From Pirellulales bacterium (GTDB taxonomy: Bacteria > Planctomycetota > Planctomycetia > Pirellulales > JAGQOS01), in assembly GCA_028289525.1 (NCBI GenBank), contig JANQPJ010000178.1, forward strand, positions 1 to 46,512: a stretch of 46,512 nucleotides of DNA, given 5' to 3'. The notes under the pieces were generated by a model, which had not been told where the DNA came from, ran no database searches, and worked only from the letters and a program-made list of their open reading frames with translations. The first letter of the stretch is position 1. Each line of letters begins with the position of its first letter. Shown here piece by piece: positions 7,279 to 17,400 of this stretch. The position numbers were made by a program, and so were the translations under genes.

Positions 7279-10059
7279 TTAGTACAACGACTCGCCATAG
7301 ACGCGAATCGAACGCAAGGCCAAGTGGCCTACCAAACTGGGATCGGTCCGCTGAAAACGGAGATAGACCACTTCGGGCGCCTGTTCTTGCAGGTCGATTT
7401 CATACAACGATTTGACTTCATCGGTCTCGAACAACGGCTTCCACTCTTTCCCATCGACCGAGCCTAACACGGTGAGCGGCAGCGCCTGCTCCTTGGCCCA
7501 ACGGTTGTTTTGCTCAAAACGGGGCATGATGCTCAAGCCGCTCAGTCGACACTTGCCAGGCAACTTTAAAGTGATCTTCGCACCGGCCTGCTTGTTGGTA
7601 ATCACAAAGCCAACCCGATCGGGCTGCAGAGCCGCATGGTGTCCCAGCGGAGTAAAGTGGTCCGCCGGACGCTCCAACACCAGCAAGCCACGGCTAGAAA
7701 GCAATTTGCCTGGGAATTGAGTTTCGCTCTGCGGAGCTTGTTTCAACTGGCCCTCGCTGACATGGTAGATCCGATTAAACTGATCGCGACAGAGCCGTTC
7801 GGCCAACTCGCAGGTTGAGACAACCGTCGCCACGTCGCCGCGCTGTTCGGCGTCGACCACGATCTTGCCGAGGATATGGGCAACTCCTTTGACTTCGCCA
7901 GAGCGGCCGCTGGCAAAGCTTTCCAACTCCTTCAGGAACAGGGCCGTTGTTTCCGGTTTCTTGCCATAGGTCTGACTACCCCAGTTGATCACCGTGCTCA
8001 GATAGTTGCTGCCGAGGTAGTGCTCGAGCAAGCCGCGAAACAGTCCTATCCGCTGTTCAGGCGTTTCCAACACGTCCGCCTGGGCATTGATGTGGGTGGT
8101 CAGCCGGCCGCCGATGTGATGAACCTTGCCGGTAAGCGGCATCGCCTGATGCCAAGCGCTGATCAACGGCAGTCGATCTTCCACAGGCATCGCTTTGACC
8201 TGGGGCAACACCTCGCGGGTTAAAAACTCCCAACAAGGCCGCTGCCAGTGACCAAACGTCTTGACGAACCGCTTTGAAAAATCTTTCCACCAAACGTGGT
8301 TCTGCTGAGCGTCAATCGCCATCCGCTCGGCATACCATTTCCAATGATTCAGATGCAACGGCAGCGCCTCGATTGACAACTCTCGAGCAAGCTTTTCCGT
8401 CGCTCCCGGTTCATAGTTCATCGTCAGGTCGCAAACCGGTTTCGATACCCGATGATCAAAATATTCCAATCGCAACTGATGCTTGCCAGCGGCCAATTGG
8501 ACGGTCGCTTCCTTTTTCACCACGCCATGCAGGCCGTCGTTGTCGACGACCACCTCTCCGTCGATCAACAGCCGGCTGCCATCGTCCGACGCGATGGCAA
8601 AATGGACGCTTTGATCGGTCGGCAACTCAAACGTCGCTTCCAAAACCGCACCAGCCCAGCCTTGCAGCTTTTGAATGTGAGGCGCAATCTCGGGACTACT
8701 GGGGGTGAGCGTGCTGACCGGCGTTAACGTTTCGAAGTCAGGCAGTTTTCGCGTGTCTGCATCGCTGTATAACCGCAACTGCAAATCGTCAAGCACGACT
8801 GCCTGTTGGTCTTGGAAAAAGTTCGCCTGCCAGTCGTATCGGTAAGACTTGAGCAACTGCTTGCGCTGCCGGTTGTCATAAACCACTTGCATCAAACGCA
8901 CAATTGACTCGTCTCCACCACCAAAGTACGACCAGGCTCCGGTATTCCCGGTCACCGAATACGCAGTGCCCCAAAACTCGTTGGCATCGCGAATCATATA
9001 GGCACAGTGCCCCGGCTGGCCGACGGGAAATGCCGGAATGCCGTGTGCCCGAGCTAGCCCAACGGCATAGTTGGACAACGTTCCACACACACCGCCCACC
9101 TTGTGCTTCAGCGGCTCTCCGAAATACTCGTTCATCCAAGGACGATAGTAGTGGGCGCGATGAATGCTGTCGCCAAAGGGGTTGCCCATGCGATAAGGAA
9201 TCGACCAACAAGCGCCGTAGTAGTTGTTGCGTGGATAGTGAAGTTGGTCGGCCATATATTGGAGTGCTCGACTGTCGCCCATTCGCGGAGTGACCGTCAC
9301 ATACCGCATCTCCCAGCTTTCCATCTTGTCGAAACTGCCGTGCATTCGACCCGCTTTGTGAACTCGTTTTTGGCCCTGAAAGCGATCGACCAGTTGATAA
9401 TGGAACAGGTCATCCTGCCAGTTGCCTGTCTTGTTGCGAGCATAGGCGCAGGCCAGCTTGCGATAGACCGGAATCGTGCACTCCTTGTCGTAACGATAGA
9501 GCGTACACAATGCGTGCAAAGGGGCCAAACGTTGCTCTTGGGTGGTTCCGAACGGACCGGCCACGAGAAAATCGTCGAGCCAATCTTGGCTGGTGAGGAA
9601 ATGGGTAAGGAAATCTTTCCCTTCGCGGCGGCCTAACACTTGGTCCAAGGCCTCGACGCCGACAGACCGAACTAGCTGGTAGCGAGAAAGCTGTAACAGG
9701 TAGTGAGGGTCTTGGATGCGCTGGGTAAGATGCGCACGGTCGCTGTGGTCTTGGGCAGTCAGTTCGGCAACCAAACGTTGCTTAAACGCGGCGGCCCCTT
9801 CATCCAACAAGGTCTGCACCACCGGGTCGACTTCGACTTGAGGTGGGGTTTTCCACGTGACCACTTCAATGCCAGAAACCTTACCAATGGTCTCAAACGC
9901 CGGCGCGACATCAGACGGCTTTACAACCGACTGACTGCTGGTCGCTTCCGAGATAATCGTCTCAGCCTGGGCAGCGCCGAACGATGCGATGATAATGGAG
10001 ATAAGTCCGAAGGCCTGGAAACCAACTTGACAGCGCAAACATTTCTTGAAAGTTGCCAA
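7279..10059 (-). CDS. Secreted transglutaminase-like protein with PA14 domain
   Basis: The protein has about 926 residues. A signal peptide (GFQAFGLISIIIASFGAAQA) is followed by a helical region. A transglutaminase-like core has its Cys in GGVCGTLSNYAVGLARAHGI and its His in GQPGHCAYMI. A PA14 beta domain (HFAIASDDGSRLLIDGEVVV, KHQLRLEYFDH) comes next, and the end is discoidin-like (FTPLGHHAAL ... VYLRFQRTDPSLVGHLALRS). PA14 suggests carbohydrate binding and the Cys/His pair suggests peptide-bond or cross-linking chemistry, both inferred. The frame is open to an ATG at 10209, but that codon overlaps the -10 of the promoter at 10208-10237. I therefore chose the TTG at 10059, which has GGGAG seven bases upstream and leads straight into the signal peptide. 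An ATG at 10116 is the alternative. Confidence 0.75.
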   Translation of the reverse strand: MATFKKCLRCQVGFQAFGLISIIIASFGAAQAETIISEATSSQSVVKPSDVAPAFETIGKVSGIEVVTWKTPPQVEVDPVVQTLLDEGAAAFKQRLVAELTAQDHSDRAHLTQRIQDPHYLLQLSRYQLVRSVGVEALDQVLGRREGKDFLTHFLTSQDWLDDFLVAGPFGTTQEQRLAPLHALCTLYRYDKECTIPVYRKLACAYARNKTGNWQDDLFHYQLVDRFQGQKRVHKAGRMHGSFDKMESWEMRYVTVTPRMGDSRALQYMADQLHYPRNNYYGACWSIPYRMGNPFGDSIHRAHYYRPWMNEYFGEPLKHKVGGVCGTLSNYAVGLARAHGIPAFPVGQPGHCAYMIRDANEFWGTAYSVTGNTGAWSYFGGGDESIVRLMQVVYDNRQRKQLLKSYRYDWQANFFQDQQAVVLDDLQLRLYSDADTRKLPDFETLTPVSTLTPSSPEIAPHIQKLQGWAGAVLEATFELPTDQSVHFAIASDDGSRLLIDGEVVVDNDGLHGVVKKEATVQLAAGKHQLRLEYFDHRVSKPVCDLTMNYEPGATEKLARELSIEALPLHLNHWKWYAERMAIDAQQNHVWWKDFSKRFVKTFGHWQRPCWEFLTREVLPQVKAMPVEDRLPLISAWHQAMPLTGKVHHIGGRLTTHINAQADVLETPEQRIGLFRGLLEHYLGSNYLSTVINWGSQTYGKKPETTALFLKELESFASGRSGEVKGVAHILGKIVVDAEQRGDVATVVSTCELAERLCRDQFNRIYHVSEGQLKQAPQSETQFPGKLLSSRGLLVLERPADHFTPLGHHAALQPDRVGFVITNKQAGAKITLKLPGKCRLSGLSIMPRFEQNNRWAKEQALPLTVLGSVDGKEWKPLFETDEVKSLYEIDLQEQAPEVVYLRFQRTDPSLVGHLALRSIRVYGESLY

Positions 10060-10207
10060 AGCTATACTCCCAATTGAAGATCGTGTAGAGCGACGATGCC
10101 GGGGGGGGCAGGCCATCAATGGCCTGATGGTAGGGATAGACGAAGCGGTAGGAAAGATGTCAAGGCAACTGGCACCTTGACAGTCTTTGTCTCTGATGTT
10201 GACTAGC

Positions 10208-10237
10208 ATTATACGCCAGGTAAATTCGCCAACTCAA
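10208..10237 (-). promoter_or_regulatory. Sigma-70-like promoter of the transglutaminase gene
   Basis: On the minus strand TTGAGT (10237-10232) and TATAAT (10213-10208) are 18 bases apart. Transcription would begin near 10200, which rules out the apparent ATG at 10209 as the start codon. Confidence 0.65.
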
Positions 10238-10405
10238 GTGGATTTTTGATTAGCCCTACATAATCCAGAAAAACCGCTTGCTTTTCATCAAATTCAAGCC
10301 GTTCCAGAACGAACAAAGTTTGAAAACCAGTCGTTTGATCGTTCCTTGGAAATCTCAGTCGTTCCAAATTATCTGTTGATCAGTAGCAGCGGTGTTGAGC
10401 AGTAG

Positions 10406-10480
10406 CAGCGGCCGGTGGTCGAAGCGAGAAACAGGAGAATCTAGCCGTTTTGCGCTTCGACCACCGGTCGCTGATTTTTT
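10406..10480. repeat. Long hairpin made of two family-A-like repeat units
   Basis: A 21-base arm (10406-10426) pairs with 10453-10473 with one mismatch. ATTTTTTG follows. It looks like a strong terminator, yet it sits between two divergent genes. It is diverged from the family A consensus (GGTCGAAGCG in place of GACCGCTCG). Confidence 0.65.
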
Positions 10481-10487
10481 GAAAGAG

Positions 10488-10555
10488 ACGACTTGGCAGT
10501 CCTCCTGGAACGCGCACGAGAAAAATTTGACGTTGGTTCGCTGGCTTCCTATAAT
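10488..10555 (+). promoter_or_regulatory. Promoter with upstream box, oxidoreductase gene
   Basis: TTGACG (10527-10532) and TATAAT (10550-10555) are separated by exactly 17 bases, a near-consensus sigma-70 promoter. The box CGACTTGGCAGTCCTCC (10488-10504) ends 22 bases before the -35. Closely similar boxes precede the promoters at 20020-20085 and 25996-26062 in the same relative position. Confidence 0.75.
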
Positions 10556-10653
10556 GCGTCGACGTCCTGGATTTCCTACCAGCAGGCGTTTGCGTCTGCT
10601 ACTTGCCTTCCCGATCATTCCTCCCTTTTTATTTTATTCAGAGGAGATTTTTG

Positions 10654-12048
<1,395 letters not shown>

Positions 12049-12072
12049 CGCCTGCCTGTAAAATCGCATTTT

Positions 12073-12117
12073 CTCACCAAGACACCAAGAGATCTTGCGG
12101 CTTGGTGTCTTGGTGAG
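12073..12117. terminator. Perfect 17-bp hairpin between convergent genes
   Basis: CTCACCAAGACACCAAG (12073-12089) pairs perfectly with 12101-12117 around an 11-base loop. Its position between two convergent genes suits a bidirectional terminator. It lacks a T-tract on either strand, so it may equally be a dispersed palindromic repeat. Confidence 0.55.
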
Positions 12118-12170
12118 TATCGCGCCGGGGTTCCCAAGTAAAGCCTGGGAGCGAGAGCGTAAACCGATGC

Positions 12171-12195
12171 TTCGCGCTTCGGTCAATGACCGCTG
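12171..12195. repeat. Family A repeat abutting a stop codon
   Basis: On the minus strand the copy reads CAGCGGTCATTGACCGAAGC and ends in GCGAA. It touches the stop codon of the Sel1 gene (12196). Confidence 0.55.
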
Positions 12196-14400
12196 TTACC
12201 GATCAGGATCGACGCCCAGATTACGCAGGTTTTGCTTGGCGGTCTCGTTTCCATTTTCGGCCGCCATCAGATACCAGGCGATTGCCTCTTGGCGGTCCTT
12301 CGGCACGCCGTGACCGTTTTGGTACATCCAGCCAATCGAGTTTTGGGCGCCGGCACTCCCTTTGTCGGCCGCACGGCGTAACCATTGCATGGCGATCTGA
12401 TAGTTTTTGCCAACGCCCTGCCCCTCAGAGATCAGAATCCCAACGTTCATTTCGCCAGTCACATGGCCCTGTTTGGCGGCCTTCATCGACCATTCGTAGG
12501 CTTGACGATAGTTTTTGGCGACGCCGTTGCCTTCGTAATAGGCACCGGCCAGATTGACCTGGGCATCGGCCAGCCCTCGGTCGGCCGCTTTACGAAACCA
12601 GCGGACCGCCTCGGTGGGATTTTTGGGAATCCCTGAGCCGTTGAGCAAGGCCAGGCCGTAGTTGTTCTCTCCATGCACGTGTCCCTGTTCAGCGGCCTTC
12701 TGGAACCAGCGGCTGGCTTCTTTCAAGTCTTTGTCCGCTACCCAACCGTTGTGCAGATTGATGCCTAGGTTCACTTGGGCCTGGGCGTTGCCGGCTTCGG
12801 CCGATTTGCGAAACCAGCGGTTGGCCTGATGGTGATCTTTGGCCACGCCGTCGCCGCTCTGGTAGGCCCAGCCAAGGTTGTTTTGGGCCGCCATGTGGCC
12901 TGCCTTGGCCGCTTGACGATACAGCTTCACGGCCAGCTTGGGGTTTTTGGGCACCCCGCGTCCATGGCCGAACATTGTGCCGAGAAACGCCTGGCCTTCG
13001 GCGCTGCCTAGCTCGGCCGCTTGGCGATACCAACGCACGGCTTGGGCAAAATCTTGTTTGACGCCGGTGCCATGTTCATACATCAGTCCCAGTCGGGTCA
13101 TCGCCGGAGTGAATTTTTTTTGAATCGCTTGGCCAAACAGTTCGATCGCGCGGGTAGGGTTCTTGTCGACTCCTTTACCATCGCGATAAAAGGTGGCCAA
13201 ATTGGTCGTCCCCCACAGGTCGCCTAGCTCCGAGGCACGCCGATACATGTCGGCCGCTTTGCGAACATCTTGCTCGACCCCTCGGCCGTGTTCATAAAGG
13301 AGTCCCAAACTGGTCCAAGAGTTGGCATGCCCTTGGTCGGCCGCTTTGCGATACCAGCGGGCTGCCTGGGCGTCGTCGCGCGCGTAATAAAGCCCTTCGG
13401 AAATGATGTAGCCCAAACGGTATTGCGAAAAAGCCAACCCACGGCGGGCTGCCTCGAGATACCAACGGCTGGCCTCCTTGTAGTCTTGGTCCACCCCGCG
13501 GCCTTCGAAATACATGCTGGCCAGCATCTCCATCGACCCTGGGTATCCTGACTCGGCGGCCTTCAAGAACCACTTGGCTGCCTCGACCCGATCGCGGCGA
13601 GACTGCCGGTTTTTCCAATGGGTATGGGCCAAGACGTGCTGTGCCCAACCTTGGCCCTCTTCGGCCATCCGGCGAATTTGGTTTTGAAGATCGTCTGGCT
13701 TGTTTTCCAGCCGCACGGTGACCGTCTGCGGCTGGCCTTCGCGCACCAGTTCGACCACCATCCGTTCGCCGGCGACTCCTTTTTGAACGATGGCGATCAA
13801 CTCCGGCACTTGGTTGACTGGCTCCAGGTTGAGCTTGAGAATCACGTCGTCGAGCTGGATGCCGGCTGCGCCGCCAGGCCGCCCTGGCCAAATGCCTTCG
13901 ACGACCAAGCCTGCCTGTTCTTTGAGCTTCAGACGTTTGGCGTCGACGGTGTTGACCGGGCGAATCGCCAAACCAAGATGAGGTTTGCTGGTCGACTCTT
14001 CGCTGGCGCCAGGCGAGACCGGCGCTGCGGCTCCTCCCGGCGGTTCCGGGGCTTGAACGATGCCACCGCCCGACCGGCGAACCGGGTGACCGACGGCGAT
14101 TTTTCCGCTGGCCGAGAGCACTTGGGCGGTCACCTGGTTGCCGTCGACCTGGGTTACCCGAGCGGTGGCGACCTCGGCTTCCACTTCGATGCCTGGCACG
14201 ACGAAGTAGATTTGCAGTTGGTCTCCCGCCTGAGGTCGCTGTCCGGCATCAAGTGTAATTACTACGTTGCTTCCTACCGCACTGTCGCCCGGCTTGGCCA
14301 CGGTTCCCCAGGGCTGGGCAGCATCGAGAACCGCCGGAGTGAGGAAGCACATCGTCAGCCCAAGGGCAGCTAGCCTGAAACCTCGAACGTCACATCGCAT
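12196..14400 (-). CDS. Secreted PDZ and Sel1-repeat protein
   Basis: The 734-residue protein has a signal peptide (LAALGLTMCFLTPAVLDAA). A beta-rich section of about 100 residues follows. A PDZ-like domain lies around residues 140-235 (LGLAIRPVN, GLVVEGIWPGRPGGAAGIQLDDVILKLN). About a dozen 36-residue Sel1 repeats run to the end with the pattern A-x-x-W-Y/F-R-K-A-A-x-x-G and G-x-G-V. Sel1/TPR-type solenoids mediate protein-protein contacts, and PDZ domains bind C-termini. The ATG at 14400 has GGAG nine bases upstream and is better than the TTG at 14415. It begins 18 bases after the RHS gene ends, so the two form an operon. It may be a partner or scaffold for the RHS protein, but it does not look like a classical immunity protein. 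Confidence 0.85.
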   Translation of the reverse strand: MRCDVRGFRLAALGLTMCFLTPAVLDAAQPWGTVAKPGDSAVGSNVVITLDAGQRPQAGDQLQIYFVVPGIEVEAEVATARVTQVDGNQVTAQVLSASGKIAVGHPVRRSGGGIVQAPEPPGGAAAPVSPGASEESTSKPHLGLAIRPVNTVDAKRLKLKEQAGLVVEGIWPGRPGGAAGIQLDDVILKLNLEPVNQVPELIAIVQKGVAGERMVVELVREGQPQTVTVRLENKPDDLQNQIRRMAEEGQGWAQHVLAHTHWKNRQSRRDRVEAAKWFLKAAESGYPGSMEMLASMYFEGRGVDQDYKEASRWYLEAARRGLAFSQYRLGYIISEGLYYARDDAQAARWYRKAADQGHANSWTSLGLLYEHGRGVEQDVRKAADMYRRASELGDLWGTTNLATFYRDGKGVDKNPTRAIELFGQAIQKKFTPAMTRLGLMYEHGTGVKQDFAQAVRWYRQAAELGSAEGQAFLGTMFGHGRGVPKNPKLAVKLYRQAAKAGHMAAQNNLGWAYQSGDGVAKDHHQANRWFRKSAEAGNAQAQVNLGINLHNGWVADKDLKEASRWFQKAAEQGHVHGENNYGLALLNGSGIPKNPTEAVRWFRKAADRGLADAQVNLAGAYYEGNGVAKNYRQAYEWSMKAAKQGHVTGEMNVGILISEGQGVGKNYQIAMQWLRRAADKGSAGAQNSIGWMYQNGHGVPKDRQEAIAWYLMAAENGNETAKQNLRNLGVDPDR

Positions 14401-14418
14401 TTCTATGGGCTCCAAATC

Positions 14419-17400
14419 TCAGCGAAAGTTGAACTGTCTGGTCGGCGCCGAATCGTCGCCACCGGGGCCATGGTGATGATGATGGTGTTGTGGCTGCCAG
14501 TACTGCTGCATGACCCGGCTCCAGTTTTGCAAGGCTTGCTGCCTGCGCCACTGCTGGTCGGCATGCCATTGTTGGACGGCGGCCGCGCGCCGAGCATTTT
14601 CTTGCGCCACCCGACGGTTGTAGTCGGCGATTTGTTGAGCGCGAATCCGTTCTTGCTCGGTGAGCTGCCGATCGATGCGGCCAGCCCGACGCCGGTAGTC
14701 GGCCAATGGCGTGTTGTTAGCCTTTTTCGACTCGGGCGAATACCGCTTGGCCCGTTCGCGGAAGTAATCGAGCCCACGTTCTTCGAGCCGCTCGGCCGGC
14801 CCCAAATACTCCATCGCATCGTCATGGGTCATGTCGTCCATGCCAAAGGTTTGAGGAATGAACCCGTCATCGAGTGCCGATGGTTTAGGTTTTGGTTTCT
14901 TGGTTCCAGCGGTTCTGCGTGGCGGCGGTTTTTTCGTCTCGGGTTTCTTCGGCTCAGGTTTTTTCTCAGGCCGCTTGGCCGGAGGGACTAAACGGTCGGC
15001 CGCAGTGGCAGCCAGTTGCGAAGCTAACATGCCGGCCGCTAGTCCAGCCAGAATTCCAAACGGTCCACCCAACGCCAGTCCAACACCCCAAGTAGCAACG
15101 GTTCCTAGCACTTGATCCAACGCCTCGCGAGTGGCTGCGTTGGCCATGTTTTCACCGGCGCTGGCAATCGAGGTCATGGTGAGCAAAATCGCCGCTGGGC
15201 CCATCAGTCGCCGGCCAAGACGCCCTAAACCACTCCGCGCGCGTCCTAACCAACCGCCCAACCGGCTACGACGAAAACCCTCGGCCATGTCTTCCATCAT
15301 CGTTCGCGCTCGCTGCCAACGCGAAGGCTGCGCGAATGAACTCATGCTGCGAACTGGCGCGCCAAGCCGACGGCCGGGATGGGCACGGTGAATCCATTCG
15401 TCAGGCACCTCGTGCCGCGAAACCCATTCCGCCTCGAGACCACCAGCATGCGTGTTCTGCGATACGCGATGTCGGCCAAAACTGTCTGGCTGCCCTGGCG
15501 CGCCAACGGCGCTCTCAGGCACATGGATTTCAAGCACTTCGCCAGCCTCGCCGGCAAACCGCTCGGCCACTCGCCGGTCGGAAGCCATCGACACCAGCGG
15601 CGAACCAGCGCCGCTGGAAGTATGGCTCTCCAGCACGCCCCCCCAACCACCTCGGGTAGGTGTGCCGCCAGGTCTGGTCGTTAGGCGATTGGCCGTTTGC
15701 TGAAGTCGTCTACTCGAATCGTGCAACCCTCGCGCCACATTCCCGTCTGGCCGTCGGGCGGCGTCGGCTAACACCGGGCGACCTGTCTCTGACCAACCAC
15801 GATCGGAATGCCCGCGCCAGAAGACCTGATACCATTGACCGTTTCGAAAAATTCGTCGCGGAGCATCATTGGGAGCCAGGCCGAGTGGGTCGGTCAAATT
15901 CACAGGATTGTTGTACGCGTAACAATAGGGATTCAAACTCAACGGAATCCTAGGATTACCAGGCGCCGGATCGCGAGTTAGAAATCGTCCGGTGTGAGCG
16001 TCGTAATAGCGAGCTCGGAAGTAATAGAGACTGGTCGCCTCGTCAAATGATCGGGCCGTGAACTGAAAAGGAATGTGTGCGTCGCCCTCGCGCCGGACCA
16101 CACGACCAAACGCATCGTAATCCAACTGTGCGGCAACGTTGCCATCCTGGTCGGTCACTCGACGCACACTGCCCTGCCGATCAGCATGCAAGAACCGTGC
16201 CCCCGAGCCTCCTAAAATCGCCAACGGCCAATCGGTCCCTGGTCCATGGACATAAGTTTCCGCAGCCTTCAAATCCTGATCGAGTTGGGCAACGACATGC
16301 ATGCCATCGCCGACATACCAGGTACGTCCCGTTTGGTCTTCGCGCCAAATCCGTTGTCCGGTCGGGGCATAGCCATAGGCGATTTTCTTGCCATCCGGCA
16401 TTTGCACCATGACCATCTGGTTTTGGCTATTGTACTGATAACGGGTTGTTCCTGATGGCCCAGTCTGTTCGATCAAGTTCCCATTGGCATCGTACTTAAA
16501 TTTCCGTTTACCGGAGGACAACAGCCGGCCAGCCTGATCATATTTCGCTTCGATCTTCACATCACCCTGCTGACGAATCGTCTGATTTCCTCCAGGAGCA
16601 TAAGTGTATTGAACCTGTTGGCCATCCGGCAACGTTTCTTCAATCAACTGGCCACTCGGATCATAGGCGAAGCGTTGAGTCGGCCCACCCGACTCGACTG
16701 TTTCAACACAATTGCCGTCGGCATCGTGTTGATGCTTCCAGCCGGCAACGACTTTCTGAGCAGCGTGAACATAGGCCATCTTGGTCGCTCGGCCAGTCAC
16801 ATCATATTGGAAAATACCACGCACACCATTGGGATAGGTGAGCGAAGTCACTCGTCCACCGATGTCATAGGCCAATTGAAATGTGCCAGCTCCAGGCGTC
16901 TCGATGGCGATCAAGCGATCTAGCGCATCGTAGCGATACGTTGTACGTTGTCCTTCGGAATCGACAAACGCTGTCATTCGATCGGCCTCGTCAAATTCAT
17001 AGACCAGGGTTCGCTTGATGGTCGGGTATTCAATCTTGGTCCGATTGCCCCGCCGGTCATATGTCATCCGCACAGGGAATTTTCCGTCGTCGAGCGAAGT
17101 TAAACGGTTTTGGGCATCGTAGGTGTAGTCGATGGCCATGTCGTCGGCAAACTGTTTACGGACCAAGCGGCCAGCCTGATCGTAACTCAGCTTAGTGATT
17201 TGGCCGTTGGGGTCGGTCAGTTCCACCACGCGTCCATTCGCATCGTATTTGGCGACCTGAGTTGATCCCGCTGCATCGGTCGAGCGAACAGGCATGCCCA
17301 ACGGGTTGTACTCGACCTGCTGGGTTCCTCCGCCTGGTAAATGAACGGTCGTTGGTCGACCTTGAGCGCCATATTCTAATCGCACCCGATCGCCGTTAGC

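Noticed and set aside
13618-14373. Plus-strand open frame of 251 codons
   Set aside because: It is an antisense shadow of the PDZ/Sel1 gene, whose frame has a signal peptide and many repeats.
14470-14488. His6 tag as a cloning artefact
   Set aside because: The six His codons use mixed CAC/CAT codons and lie within a natural His/Gln/Trp-rich tail, with native sequence on both sides.
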